Assembly (NCBI GenBank): GCA_963971305.1
Contig: OZ020307.1
Span: 52,449,702 to 52,513,701, forward strand
Reading direction: 5' to 3'
From: Arcuatula senhousia
Taxonomy: Eukaryota > Mollusca > Bivalvia > Mytilida > Mytilidae
DNA: 64,000 nucleotides
Positions 23,035 to 34,629 of this stretch are shown here, piece after piece (the stretch's first letter is position 1; every line of letters starts with the position of its first letter). A program made the translations under genes and the position numbers. The notes under the pieces were generated by a model. It saw only the letters and a program-made list of their open reading frames with translations. It was not told where the DNA came from and ran no database searches.

Positions 23035-24280
23035 TTATACGACCGCAAAATTTTTGCGATCGTATAATGTTATGGCGATGTCGTCGTCGTCGTCGTCGTC
23101 GTCTGGGGACATTTGGTTTCCGTGCGATAACTTGAGTAAATATCGACCAATTGTTATGAAATTTTGATATGATGTTTCTAACCACTAGAGGAAGGTTCCT
23201 ATATTGTATTTGGGGTTGGTGGCCCCTACCGTTTTGGAAAAAATGGCCAAAAGGGGCTAAAACGGGTGTATTGACAAAACTATTGTAGAATGTTTATTAC
23301 TCATTTGATTTTTAAAATTCTTTTTTTATTGAATTCCTCATTAAATTCTGTCAACAAAATGTGTCAATGGTTTTGATGTATATTGAACCGTTACATTGCT
23401 ACAGGGGGCCAAAAAAGGGGCCACACCCCAAAAATCGACTTTTTTATTTGTGGTCCGATTTTGAAAATCTTTTTTTCATTGGAATCCTTGTGAAAATCCC
23501 TGCCTGCGTTTGTCAATCAGATTTGCAATATCTCTTACCATTTTCCAGAAATTAGGGGTCAAAGGGGCAAAAAACGCCATTTTTATTTAAAGTTTGTCTA
23601 GGTAAATAAATTTAGCTGTAGTGGACCAGCCAATTGTTATGAAGTTTTAATATGATGGTTATATTCACTCAAGGAAGGTTGATACTGTATTTGGGGTTTG
23701 TGGTCCCTACTGTTTTAGAAAAAAAAGGCCAAAAGGGGTTAAAATGGGTACATTGACAAAAATGTTTTAGAATGTTTATTATTCATTCTATTTTGAAAAT
23801 TCTTTTTTGTTGAATTGCTCAATGAATTCGGTCACATAACTGTGTCCATAGTTTGAAAATATATTGTACCTTTACATTGCTGCAGGGAGCCAAAGACATG
23901 CCACACTTATAATATCAACTTTTAATTTTTTGTCCGATTTTCAAAATCTTTTTTTCATTGGAATCAATGTGAAAATCCCTACCCGTATTTTTTAATCAGA
24001 TTTGCAATAATTTTTAACTTTTTATTTTGAAAAAATAGGGGTCAAAAAGAACCAAACATGTCAATTAATATAAGACTTTTTTATTAGATGTTATTGTAAA
24101 TATATATGTGTCAAATGTGCATTTTAAAGTCAACCACAGGGTTTATGTGTCAAAAAGCTTTGCAAGTCCACCATGGGCTGCATGTGACCAAAGCAATAGA
24201 CTATCCATATTGGGCCTCCAACATACAGTGTTCAACATGTTGCGGTCGTATCATGCTGCGCTCGGCGTAGCTTTTTATTA
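23035..24280. repeat. GACCGCAAAA repeat with two tandem 490-bp units
   Basis: The left end has TATACGACCGCAAAATTTTT and GCGATCGTATA; the right end has GCGGTCGTATCATGCTGCGC. A (GTC)n run lies at 23,081-23,103. The interior is two diverged tandem copies of about 490 bp (from about 23,136 and 23,622), sharing CCAATTGTTATGAA, GTATTTGGGGTT and ACATTGCT(A/G)CAGGG. No protein is encoded. Confidence 0.75.
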
Positions 24281-24809
24281 ATATCTTTTATCAGCGAAAC
24301 ATTAAATACATTTTTGTACGTAGTGTACAGCAATAAACATTATCCGATATATACATATAAGTTTGTCAAAATTATTCCATTTCCCTTTGAATCCGCTCTT
24401 TCCGTATAGTGAACATGACACAAAAGGTGTGCATTACCTCGCTCTGATAAAATGCAAAACGTTTTTGACTTAGAAAAGATTTCAGGCCTGTTGCATCTCA
24501 ACGTCCTGTTTACCACCTTGTATCAAAATTTTAAGCACAACAACATGAATATTTTCTTATTATTTTCTAAGCAACTTAATTCGCAGTGACTTTATATTTC
24601 GTGTAAATCTGATTTTTTAAAAGAATTTATTACTCTAGTATATTTAGAAAAGGGAGAATAGTCATGTTATACTGAGTGAGCAGCAGCTAACATATTACTT
24701 GTTCATGCACGCTTAGTTCCAGTCTAGAAAAAGCTTCGGTGTTTCTTTTGTTGATATTTCTATAACTAAATGACAAGTTATTGAAATTCTATTGCCCTTG
24801 TGAAATATT

Positions 24810-25420
24810 GGATCGGCCATATAGTTTTACCCTTGTCCGTCCGTACGTACGTCCGTCTGTTATAACATTTTGGTTAAGTTTTTGGTTAAGGTCCATTACT
24901 CAGATACTAGATGTTGGCGGTCAATGATATTTCACCACTAGATAGGTCTTGAGTAGGGCTACATTTGCCACTAGAAATTATGTCACTGTGACCTATATTT
25001 TATGCATGAATGACTTTGGTTAAGTTCTTGGTTAAGGTCCATAACTTGGATAGTATACGTTGGGGGTCAATGATATTTCACCTCTAGATGTTTCTTGGGG
25101 AAGGTGAAACCATCCACTAGAAATTAGGTCACTGTGACCTATATTTTATGCATGAATGACTTCTTTGATTAAGTTTATGGGTAAGGTCCATTACTCGGAT
25201 ACTAGATGGTGGTTGTCAATGATATTTCACCACTAGATGGGTCTTGGGTAGGGCTACATATCTTTACACCACCCACTTGAAATTGGGTCACTGTGACCAA
25301 TGTTTTATACATGAACGACTTTGGTTAAGGTCCATAACCCAGATTGTACACATTTGGGGTCAATGATATTTCAAGAACGGGAGGGCCATCCTGTGGCTCA
25401 TAGGCATATTTTCTAGTTCA
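24810..25420. repeat. GGTCACTGTGACC tandem-unit repeat, copy 2
   Basis: About four tandem units of the family described at 22,466, with GTCCGTCCGTACGTACGTCC at the left end and CTTTTCTAGTTC-like text at the right. The two copies flank the GACCGCAAAA repeat on both sides, in the same orientation. Confidence 0.75.
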
Positions 25421-26073
25421 TATTATCGTTGTTGTATGTCAATCGCTTTTCTTTGCTATCAAACGATTGCACAGAGGGAATGTTTTGCGCTATAAAAACT
25501 TGTTTATCCCATCATTTTTTAAAGGAATTTACCAAACAAAGACCATTACGATCCTCAATTTCTCCGGCATGTCTGTGCTTTGTTTTGCCTTTTTTTGACA
25601 ATTTTATAATTGTCCCAGTTTTGTATCTTTGTTATCATCTTATAATCATTCGATTCATTTTAGTTTTTTTCTAAAACGAAATAACAACAAATAATATTTG
25701 AAGCGATCTTTTATTTTTAAGAGACCAACAAAAGACACACTAGTCAAATGATAAAAGACCAAAATGATATAAACTAAAACATGCAGAACGCTGCATGTTA
25801 GTCGATTTCAGGAAAACTAAGTGAATATCCATGTTATAAAAGGGTGAATGTCAGGCGACAAGCGGACTGGGATATTTATACAGTTTTCACAGAAACTACG
25901 TATCACAGCCATTTGATATAAAGTATACAGCATCAGAAGTGATCCGATTTTAGGTCGGTCGCTCATGTACTTCCTGTTAAATACTGAAATTCAACCATTT
26001 TTAACCTAAATATTTCTATGTACTATGTAACAGTAACGAACAACGTACTTACTATCTATTCTAGTTCGATTAT

Positions 26074-27753
26074 TTATTTAATTGAAAAGAGACTTAAAGT
26101 ACCAGAACAATCTGTGACAACTAGAAGAAGGTCCCTAGTCTCGTCAAGAAACATTCCCCCCGGCATACACAGTCCTTTTAGGGCATCAGGAAAAGTCTTT
26201 TCTCTAGTACCATCAAGCGATAAACCATTTAACATGGAGGGAAATACCTTGGTTACAAAGCAATTACCATGTCCATCAACCGCAACACCACTATCTCCGT
26301 CCTCAGAATGCCAAATGGTCGTCCCGTCCCAATTTATCTTTTTGGCGAAGTTTTTGAAGAAGGACTGAGTGCATGTGTACCAAATTCCATTTTCATTGCA
26401 TGCTAGGTACCCTTTACTTCCTGCCGGAATTTCTATGGGTATCGTTCTGATCATTTCCCCATTTTGGGAGTAACTTACTATACCCCTCTCTTGGACAAGA
26501 ACGTAGATGTTTTTGTTAAAGACTGACACTCCAAAACAATGGTTTTCAGTTGGAATTTCATTTTCAATTTCACAGGTATCCAAATTCACGATTTGTAGAA
26601 TCTTTTGTTTGCTACAAGACACAACTACGATGTTATCATCAATGACGGAAAGGGAAAAAGGTCCCGAGCCAACTTTCATACATTTCTGAAGTTCACCATT
26701 TTCCGTATACATCGAAATGCTATCGTTTTGAAAATCGACAATGACTATCCGCTCAGCGGGCAAAATCACACAATCAGTTATGCGTTTGCCGTAAGGACCA
26801 GAATCGCTTACTGTAAAAGTGTTTACTTGATCAAGTTCTACTTCAGACATCTTTCTTATAATTTCTCGAACCACGACTGTTTGTGCTCGTTGATCGTCTA
26901 GTTTCCTAACGTGGAATTGCTTGAGGGACGTTTCCCGTTCAATTTCGCCACATGCAGATGCGGATAAAGGCAAACCAATGAGTGGTTCCGGTTTGTATTT
27001 CAATGAAACGTTAAGAGACGAATCATGAAAAATATCACCGATATCATTTTGTTCTTTACTAAGTTCTTTCTCCAGACGTTTAACTGCAACAAATGTTTGG
27101 GTCTGCGAATCAGTTTGTTCTAATTGTTCAATGGATGAAGAAATGGCATTTAATTTCTCTTGTTTTGATTTTGTTTTTACGATCACTTCCTTAGTTTCGT
27201 CTGCTATTGTTTTACATTTTCCCGCCAAATCTGATTGAAATTTCGCTTCAAGTTTATCCAAATGTTCGTTTAATCTTAGTCTTTCGTTTTTCATTTTCAT
27301 ACTTATCATTCGTTTTTGCTTTTGAACATTTTGTAAGTTTCCCTCTTTAAATTTTCTAAATTCTTCAAGGCTGTTTTGAAGTGATTTAAGGGTGCCCCTC
27401 ATATCATTCATAATTTCCCTTTCCTTGTCATTCGTGACCAAATCTTTAAAATGTTTAACTCGATCGCATTTCTTGTGGGAATCCTTGATGCACGTGACAC
27501 ACACAGCATCCTCGTGATCTAAGCAGTAAAATTCTATATAATGACCATGCGCATCACATTTGATCGTCACATGAGACTCGTTTTGAAGATCGCCAACTTT
27601 AACAACATGGTGTCGTCTGCTAGTATCGTTCATCATATGTCGTTCCAGGCATTGGATGCATAATACCTTTTTACAGTCGTTGCACCAATGACTCCCCTGC
27701 ACATTTAAATCGCGAGTCTCACACGAACCACACCAGTGACTAGTTTCCGACAT
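26074..27753 (-). CDS. B-box/coiled-coil/beta-propeller protein (TRIM-like, no RING)
   Basis: This is a single uninterrupted frame of 559 codons. Residues about 6-50 form a first B-box (CGSCETRD, HWCNDCKKVLCIQC, then RRHH). Residues about 64-105 form a second (CDAHGHYIEFYCLDHEDAVC, CIKDSHKKCD). A charged coiled coil rich in Lys/Glu/Leu covers about 110-245. The remainder has repeated short beta-rich units (ERIVIVDFQNDSISMYTENG, NIVVVSCSKQKILQIV, GVAVDGHGNCFV), as in the NHL-type propellers of TRIM2/3/56/71-like proteins. There is no RING, so ubiquitin-ligase activity cannot be assumed; binding to RNA or protein through the propeller is more likely. Bivalves have large families of such intron-poor genes, often discussed as innate immune factors. 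ATG at 27,753 is chosen because an acceptor (AATTTTAG) lies 10 bases upstream, implying a 5' UTR intron. Confidence 0.9.
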   Translation of the reverse strand: MSETSHWCGSCETRDLNVQGSHWCNDCKKVLCIQCLERHMMNDTSRRHHVVKVGDLQNESHVTIKCDAHGHYIEFYCLDHEDAVCVTCIKDSHKKCDRVKHFKDLVTNDKEREIMNDMRGTLKSLQNSLEEFRKFKEGNLQNVQKQKRMISMKMKNERLRLNEHLDKLEAKFQSDLAGKCKTIADETKEVIVKTKSKQEKLNAISSSIEQLEQTDSQTQTFVAVKRLEKELSKEQNDIGDIFHDSSLNVSLKYKPEPLIGLPLSASACGEIERETSLKQFHVRKLDDQRAQTVVVREIIRKMSEVELDQVNTFTVSDSGPYGKRITDCVILPAERIVIVDFQNDSISMYTENGELQKCMKVGSGPFSLSVIDDNIVVVSCSKQKILQIVNLDTCEIENEIPTENHCFGVSVFNKNIYVLVQERGIVSYSQNGEMIRTIPIEIPAGSKGYLACNENGIWYTCTQSFFKNFAKKINWDGTTIWHSEDGDSGVAVDGHGNCFVTKVFPSMLNGLSLDGTREKTFPDALKGLCMPGGMFLDETRDLLLVVTDCSGTLSLFSIK

Positions 27754-27939
27754 TGGGTGAGACCTAAAATTAGGACATTCAAAATAAAGGATAGTGGTTT
27801 AATTTTTGATAAAAAAAGAAATGAAAACATTGTTTCTATAACATAAATTCATTTTATGTTTTAAGGTATGCTTAAAAACTGTGAGATATTAACTAATTTT
27901 TTACATGCATAATTTCTACATCTGGAAAACATATAGACG

Positions 27940-27995
27940 ATATTGAGATGTGGAATAAGTGTACGCGACACGCCAAACATAAACAAACAGCAATT
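27940..27995 (-). repeat. Fragment of the dispersed 3'-tail repeat
   Basis: GAGATGTGGAATAAGTGTAC followed by GCGACACGCC is the reverse complement of the terminal segment of the tail repeat (compare 8,405-8,450). Only the end is present. Confidence 0.65.
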
Positions 27996-28349
27996 CAAAA
28001 AATCACAACGGAAAACAGTAAGCAATATAGTGCAATATATGACCACAATTCAAAATATGGAATGGAAACATATGTACAAAGATTCTATCTTAACCCAAAC
28101 AAACAAATAATTTTTAATTAAATATGTGGTTAAAAATAAATTTTACTGCTGCTGCTCGATAACACACCTTAAACTCAAATTTTACTTGTTTTTACTCAGT
28201 TTGTAAACTTAACATACATGAATTTCAGGGCACAAAAATATTTCGCCTTGCATGCGTTTACAAGCATGGTACACTATGCACATGCTGGCTGTAGCACGCG
28301 TATGCATATCGCGACATTACATGATCAACCTGGTGAAACGTCAGAATGT

Positions 28350-28510
28350 TGACTGAACGTGTGTATCGTAATGTTCTCTGAACGAGTGTATCATAATGTT
28401 CTCTGAACGTGTGTATCATAATGTTCTCTGAACGTGTGTGTCATAATGTTATCTGAACGTTAGATCTGAACGTGTGTATCATGTTCTCTGAACGTGTGTA
28501 TCATAATGGA
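28350..28510. repeat. 25-bp minisatellite
   Basis: About six tandem units of CTCTGAACGTGTGTATCATA plus ATGTT, with one shortened unit near 28,465. No coding role. Confidence 0.85.
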
Positions 28511-28791
28511 GCGATCATTTGATTTTGATGGGGAGGCTATGGTAGAAATAAAAAGGCAGGATGGCAAAAATCTAGAAATAATAAGGCAAGACAGTGCTTC
28601 GATTTAAAAAAAGGGCATGATAGTATTTTGGCTAAAAAGTAATTATAGCTTTCAAAATAAAAAAATATATATCCCATTATATCCCGAAAAAAAAAAGCAG
28701 AACGAAGAAAATATTTATAGCCACCTCCTTCATAAATGGTTGCTCCCTAATGTTGACAAACGTCACGGCAACATTATTTAGTGGATGAAGG

Positions 28792-28961
28792 CACAGGCGT
28801 TTGGGTTCAGGATTTTTTTTTTTATTAATAACGTGTATATACAAATTTTCATACTCGTCTATATACTATTTCCACGTGGAAATAGTATTTAGACGAGTAT
28901 GAAAATTTTTATATACACGTTATTAATAAAAAAAATAATCCTGTGAACCCAAACGCCTGTG
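28792..28961. mobile_element. 170-bp foldback MITE with 8-bp target duplication
   Basis: The two halves are almost perfect reverse complements, from CACAGGCGTTTGGGTTCA at the left end to TGAACCCAAACGCCTGTG at the right, with the centre TTTCCACGTGGAAA. It is flanked by the direct repeat GATGAAGG (28,784-28,791 and 28,962-28,969). An 8-bp duplication fits a hAT-type source. The single-stranded form would make a hairpin of about 85 bp. Confidence 0.9.
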
Positions 28962-29919
28962 GATGAAGGGACGTTTCTCTTGAAATAAGATTTTTTTCTA
29001 TGCATGGCATTTTTTCCGAAAAGAAAATAATATCATTTTACTTTAACATCTTTAATAAGAGTTAGTAATTGTGTTGAAAATATTTTACATTGTTCATCAA
29101 CTAAGTTAACTAATTTTACATACCGTGAAAGGAACATAAAAAACCTTTTATTATAACATGTATTTCAATGTCTATTTTTGAATTTTTTTTCCGCAAAATT
29201 AATTAGAAATATTGGACACAAAGGAAAAAAAACCCCAGAATTTTAGTCACCAAGGTTTTGTCACATGACTGTACATGTTTGCCAGTCTAATTCTGCCAAT
29301 TAAATATGTCAAGCTTGGCAACCGTGATCTAAAAGATTATAACTAGAGGGTTTACGTAATAATTTATTTAAAGATTAAATTCTTATAATTTGGTGCCTGA
29401 GTCTTTGAATTTAATAAAATTACATCATTTTTGGAGCAGAATTTGTTTTCAATGTATAAAACTTATCATAAAATAAACTTAGTAAAATAAATGTCTTTTT
29501 CTGCATTTTGCGAAGGTGGATAATTTGAGTCAAAAATGTCAATTCTAATAATTTTGGGGGAATTTTTCACTACATCAGAAAAATCAAACGGGAAGTACCC
29601 TTATTTCTTTTGCAGTATACTGGCATACTTGTAGAATTTAAAAAACTTACATATTTCATTAACAGAAATTTTGTACACACAGAATTTTGCTTCAAAATTT
29701 TACGTTTTCTTTCACATTTCAATAAAAACAAACCAGATTTTGGTGTTAATAATTATGACAACATGCCTTTGAAGTGCATGTCTTGACTAATCCCTGGATA
29801 AAATGTAAAGAAAATTTAATGACAAGAAATAATGGTGCAAGGGTCCTGTGTTTTCTGACTTTTGAAAAAATCAGATATCAACTTCGACCTACTGCCTTAT
29901 TATGTCCCACCTACGAAAG

Positions 29920-30470
29920 AAGAGAGAGGCATATAGTGTTCGGGTCCGTTCGTCCGTCCATTCATTCGTTTTCATTCGTCCGTCCGTCCGTCCCAAATGC
30001 TCATATTTACAAATTCCGACATACTGACAGGTTCCACATCTATCATATTGCTATGATAGGTTCACCTATTGATGCTTAGCACAATGCATGCTTCGGATAA
30101 TCGATGTGGGCTATATTTTCGCATGTATGACTTTTTACAGAAGAATGGTTAAAGTCCATTCCTGCTTACTGACAAGTGCCACATCAACCATATTGGTATG
30201 GTAGGTGCATCTAATATTGCGTAACACAATGCATGCATTAGATGTTGGTTTTCCACAAGAATGACAACTTACTTAAGAATGATTAAGGTTCATTCCTGCT
30301 AACAGGCAAGTACCACTTCTAGCAAAGTGATATAGTATCTAGGGATGATTAGCAAGACATGTGGTTCAGATGCTGGCTGTGACTTTTCTGCATGAATGAC
30401 CACTTAAAATTTTGAAAAAGTTCAAGTCAATGCCCGCTTAGTGACATTAACGGGTAACGAGATGAACATC
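29920..30470. repeat. Dispersed repeat with about 115-bp tandem units
   Basis: It begins with CGTCCGTCC-rich text (29,945-29,995) and continues with drifting units containing ATTCCTGCTTACTGACAAGT, CACAATGCATGC and GACTTTTTACAGAAGAATGG. It is built like the other tandem-core repeats in the window, with a different unit. Confidence 0.55.
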
Positions 30471-32923
30471 GTAATTGATATATAACCTAGCTGTTTGATT
30501 AATATAAAGGCATTACACACATTTTCTTGTTGAATACTAGTTTTTTGCAAATTATAATGTCAATAAATATGAATTCAGCTATAAACTTTGACAAAACAAA
30601 GTATATTGCATATAAATATAGATTACATTTTTATGAAAATACGCATACATGTATCTTGACCTTGAGTTTAAGTATATATGCATGTATTTTATTCGTGTAT
30701 TCTAACGTGTATAACCAAAAACAAATTACTATTAGTATTACAATGCATAATATATGACATAACTTTGGCCTGAGAAAAAAAAAATTGAAAATTTACGTAC
30801 CTTAAAATACTTCTATTTCTTTAAGTCTAAGACTAATTCTGTCTGTGTTCACAAGGTATTAATTTCCTGTATTTTTTCTTTCGTAAAACATGTAAAATAT
30901 AGACAGTAAACATTCCATTTAGAAAAGGTCACGTTAATTTATATCCGCATTCGTGAATACATGTATTTAAAGACATTTTCGGAAAGTCGTTTGTAAACAA
31001 CGTCGACCAAGTATTTAAAGGGACCGTAACTTTATTTCGGTAAGTGGACAGGGAGTAAAAATAGAGACAAACAAGAGGCTCCCCGCTCACCTAACTTCAA
31101 TGACTAAAATGTAACAATATTGAACATTGCCACAGTCTGTCATGACATGAAACCATTGGAAAGCTCTATTAAGCTGAGCATTGAAGCAAGCAAATGTGTG
31201 GCACAATCTTCTATGGTACATGTACTCAATCCTTTACGTACAATCCACTATTTTTGGCAAGAATGGGACCGTAACTCCTTTAATGGTCATCTTACAATTT
31301 TGTAAAGTTCAATAGGCCGAACATTTAAGCAAACAAAACCTTTTCTATATCTTTTATGGGTCACATGCAGTCTTCAAGGCCAAAACCTTCATTTGGGGGC
31401 TTAACGGGCCATAACCCCTATAAGGGGTCCTATGACAATTAATTTAGACGTAATAGACGATTTCGTAAAGCTCAATTAGCTGAACATTTAAGCAAGCAAA
31501 ACCTTTTCCCTATCTTCTATCGTTCACAATCTATAAGGCTATAGCCAATATTTTTGCCACTTAAGGGGCTATAACCCCTATAAGGGGTCATCTGACAATT
31601 TCGACTCAATGGACAATTTTGTAGAGCTTACTTTGCTTAATAATATGCAATTGAAATAACTTCATTATCTTTATAGTTCTTGAGATATAAGACAAAATAA
31701 TTATAAGTGCAAAACGCAGTAAAACAAGGAAAATGACAATAACTCCATGGTTTGTTGGAATTTCTTCAAAATTTCAGGGTAGGTAGATCACTTTTGTTTT
31801 ATGCCAGAATTTTGATATCTGTCAACGCATTTCAGTTATTTGCAAAAAGTGCAGTTTTACCCCCTCTTCCATTATAGCAACGGCGGCCAGTTTTGTTTGG
31901 ATCAATTAAAAATCAAGATCGTTTTTAGCCAAAATGTCATATATCATTCCTATCAAGTTTCATTGAAATTGGTTTAGTGGTTTCAGACATGTAAGAAGAT
32001 TTTTGAAATTATTTAAAGACGACGGACGACGTCAGACGACGACAGACGACGGACAACGACAGACGACGACGGACGACAACAGACGCATAGTGATGGTATA
32101 TGCTCACATGGCCTTCGGCCAGGTGATCTAAAAAGGAGTTCGCATTCTGCCCACCTGTATTTTGATACGCCTTTCAAATGAAGATCCCTGGACATGAATG
32201 GTTCGTGTATTATCAATTTCAACGTCTTTCTAAAAATCAATTCAATATGAATACAGTTTGATAATCTTCATTTGACCTATTTTGATAAAATATCATACAT
32301 ACCTGTTACTATTTGCACAAGTTATAGGTTTATCAAGAAATTACAACCTAGCTAATACGATGCAATAAAATTGAATCGTAAACTTGCAGACATTTTAAAG
32401 CCACAACGAATAAAACATGTTTAGCTCACATGGACAAATGATGGACAAAGACTGTTTGAGTTTATACCATTTATGCATCTGTCGTTCGTTAACGATGAAA
32501 AAAAATTCTACTCTGAGCCAATTTGATTTGCATGTAACTACGATCGATGATCCCAATAATGGCCCCACCACATGCACCACGTATGTAAATCGGATATGTA
32601 GTTTTACCCGTCCGTCTGTACGTCCGAAACACTTCCACATTTGTTAAGGTTTTGGTTAAGATTCATAGCTCGCTTACTATATGTTTGGGGTCAATGTATT
32701 TCACCACCTGAAAAGTCTTGGGTTATGCGACACCACCCACTAAAAATAAGGTCACTGTGGCCTACATTTTTAACAATAATACGCAGGAACTACTTTGGTT
32801 AGGTTTTTTGCTTAAGTCTAAAACTTGGATGCAAGATGGTTTGGGGTGATATTTCACCACTATATGTGTCTTGAGTAGCACGTCACCACCCACTTAAATA
32901 ATTTTATTAAGACCTATATTTAA

Positions 32924-33494
32924 GTAGCCGTCTCTGTAAGAATCATGCAAAACGCAAAAATAGTGGCAGATGCATATTTTTAAAAACTCGGGTTCTTTTT
33001 ATCGGAATCTGATCTTTATGATGAGAAATGAATGTTAATTAAATTTTAGCCCAATCGGTTCATTAGTTCTCGTTTAATACACAATACAAATTTGGTTACA
33101 TTGTGTATGAAAATAAGTACGGGAAAAAGTCCCGCCAATTTTTTTTCTTTACAAACCAACCAAAAATATCGCTTTAAGTATCCGACTGATATTTTTATTG
33201 AAATTCAACTAGGATGGCCTACTTTTTCATAAAAATATCAACAATTTTTACAGACCCTTCCGAACTTTTGAGTAAAGAGGCCAAGAAAATTGGTTGGGTT
33301 GTGTATGAAAAAAATTCGGGAAATTTTCCCGCCAAAATTTTTAATGTCAATTTGCAGATAGTCTAATGGACCAATTTCACTAAAGTTGATATTTTTCGCT
33401 AAAGTGGTCCAAGATGAATAACTAGCCAAAAAATTGTTTAAACCTAACATAATAAGTAAATCACCTTTTGCATGATTTTTACTGAGACAGGCTC
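32924..33494. mobile_element. TTAA-flanked MITE inside the left arm
   Basis: 571 bp absent from the right arm. The ends are inverted: GTAGCCGTCTCTGTAAGAAT plus CATGCAAAA at the left, and the reverse complement of GAGCCTGTCTCAGTAAAAAT plus CATGCAAAA at the right. The element is flanked by TTAA at 32,920-32,923 and 33,495-33,498. TTAA duplications are the hallmark of piggyBac-type insertion. No transposase is encoded. Confidence 0.8.
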
Positions 33495-33701
33495 TTAACA
33501 ATTAAAATCTTGGTTAATGTCATTATCTAAAATGCTACGTGTTTGGGGGTTAATGGTATTTCACCAATAAATGTGCATGTCTTCGGTAGCACGCCACCAC
33601 CCACTAGAATTAGGTCACTGCGACCTATATTTTACTCATTACATGTAACGACTAAAATTAGTTTCTTAGTTAAGGTCCATATCCCAGGTAATAGATGGGG
33701 G

Positions 33702-33928
33702 TGTGACAGCCCCCGCCCCCGGAATACCGAATACCGTTTAAAAAAGGACAGAATACCGTTGAAAAGACTGGAATACCGAATACTCTAAAGATGACCAAAG
33801 ATCACGGCGTACGCGTGCCAAAAGCCTAAAAATTCGGAACATCGCGTACCGCGTACCACACCTTGGCGTACCGAATACCCTTTAAAAATCACGGAATACC
33901 GCGTACCAAAAGGGCTGTGACCATCGGG
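33702..33928. mobile_element. Small inserted element with GTGACAGCCC / GGGCTGTGAC ends
   Basis: The segment interrupts text that is continuous in the right arm (CCCAGGTAA-AGATG then CGGGGTCAATGAT). The ends are short inverted repeats. The interior is a run of GAATACCG / CGCGTACC words on both strands. The exact target duplication is unclear. Confidence 0.6.
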
Positions 33929-34416
33929 GTCAATGATATTAAAGTCCGGGAAACAATTAGCAGCAAGGCGACCATAAAAATTCATCCTACATGTATCATA
34001 TGAGACACCCACCTGAAGCTGCATAGAAAATAAAAGTAGCTGAAAAATCTGTTACAATTTTTTTTTTCAAATTTACGACATTTGAAAAATTCTATGTCTG
34101 CTCCTTTAATAGGAAGATGATTATAGGGAATATAGTTGTATTTTCCAGAATATTAAACACTTCAATGGACGTTACTTTTTTTAAATAAAATTTCAAAATT
34201 TCTTTGGGGTCGCTCTATTCTCTTGTCCCCTGCCGCTACAAGGAACAGAGACATAGAAATCACACCTTTTTCGTACCAGATATATCAGCCACTATTATTC
34301 GTAGGCTTCGGATGCTTGGTTTGCCAATTCAGGTAAGAATTGTTTTTAAGTCGTGAACTGGATTTTCTTTCGTTTCTGATGTATCAATAGACTGAGCTAC
34401 TTTTATACGTAGGTTT

Positions 34417-34580
34417 CACAGTGGTAGATTCAGAGGGGGCGGAGGGGGCGTACGCCCCCTTTAATTGAGATTTTTTTTCTGTATAAAATTGACCAAGCAC
34501 CTTCAAATTTTTATCAAAATCTGATATTTTTAGCAATTACGCCCCGCCCCCCCTTTCACGGACCTCTGGATCCGCCCCTG
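34417..34580. mobile_element. Small MITE at the centre of the inverted duplication
   Basis: The left end CAGTGGTAGATTCAGAGGGG and the right end (reverse complement) CAGGGGCGGATCCAGAGG are imperfect inverted repeats around about 165 bp. It occupies part of the roughly 500-bp unpaired loop. A related end type (CAGTGGCGGATCCGG) bounds the element at 57,386. Confidence 0.6.
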
Positions 34581-34629
34581 AAATTTTGATAATTGTATGC
34601 ATCTTCAGCTAGGAGTCTTTTTGGTGGAT

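Larger units (their letters stand above)
31073..34130 (+). repeat. Left arm of the large inverted duplication
   Basis: The arm comprises a tandem-core repeat (31,073-32,134; AAGAGGCTCCCCGC to GCCAGGTGATCTAAAA), about 400 bp of spacer (GGACATGAATGGTTCGTG, AAATTACAACCTAGCTAATA), a GGTCACTGTGACC-type repeat (from about 32,590), and a last segment ending in AATAGGAAGATGAT. Every part is found again in reverse order and opposite strand between about 34,630 and 43,315. Differences between arms are scattered (roughly one base in ten by eye), with indels. The left arm carries two insertions the right lacks, at 32,924 and about 33,702. Confidence 0.85.

Noticed and set aside
26018..26901. Plus-strand frames opposite the B-box gene
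   Set aside because: They are antisense shadows of a well-supported 559-codon gene.
28350..28510. CRISPR-like or regulatory array of 25-bp units
   Set aside because: Perfectly adjacent units with no spacers; an ordinary minisatellite.
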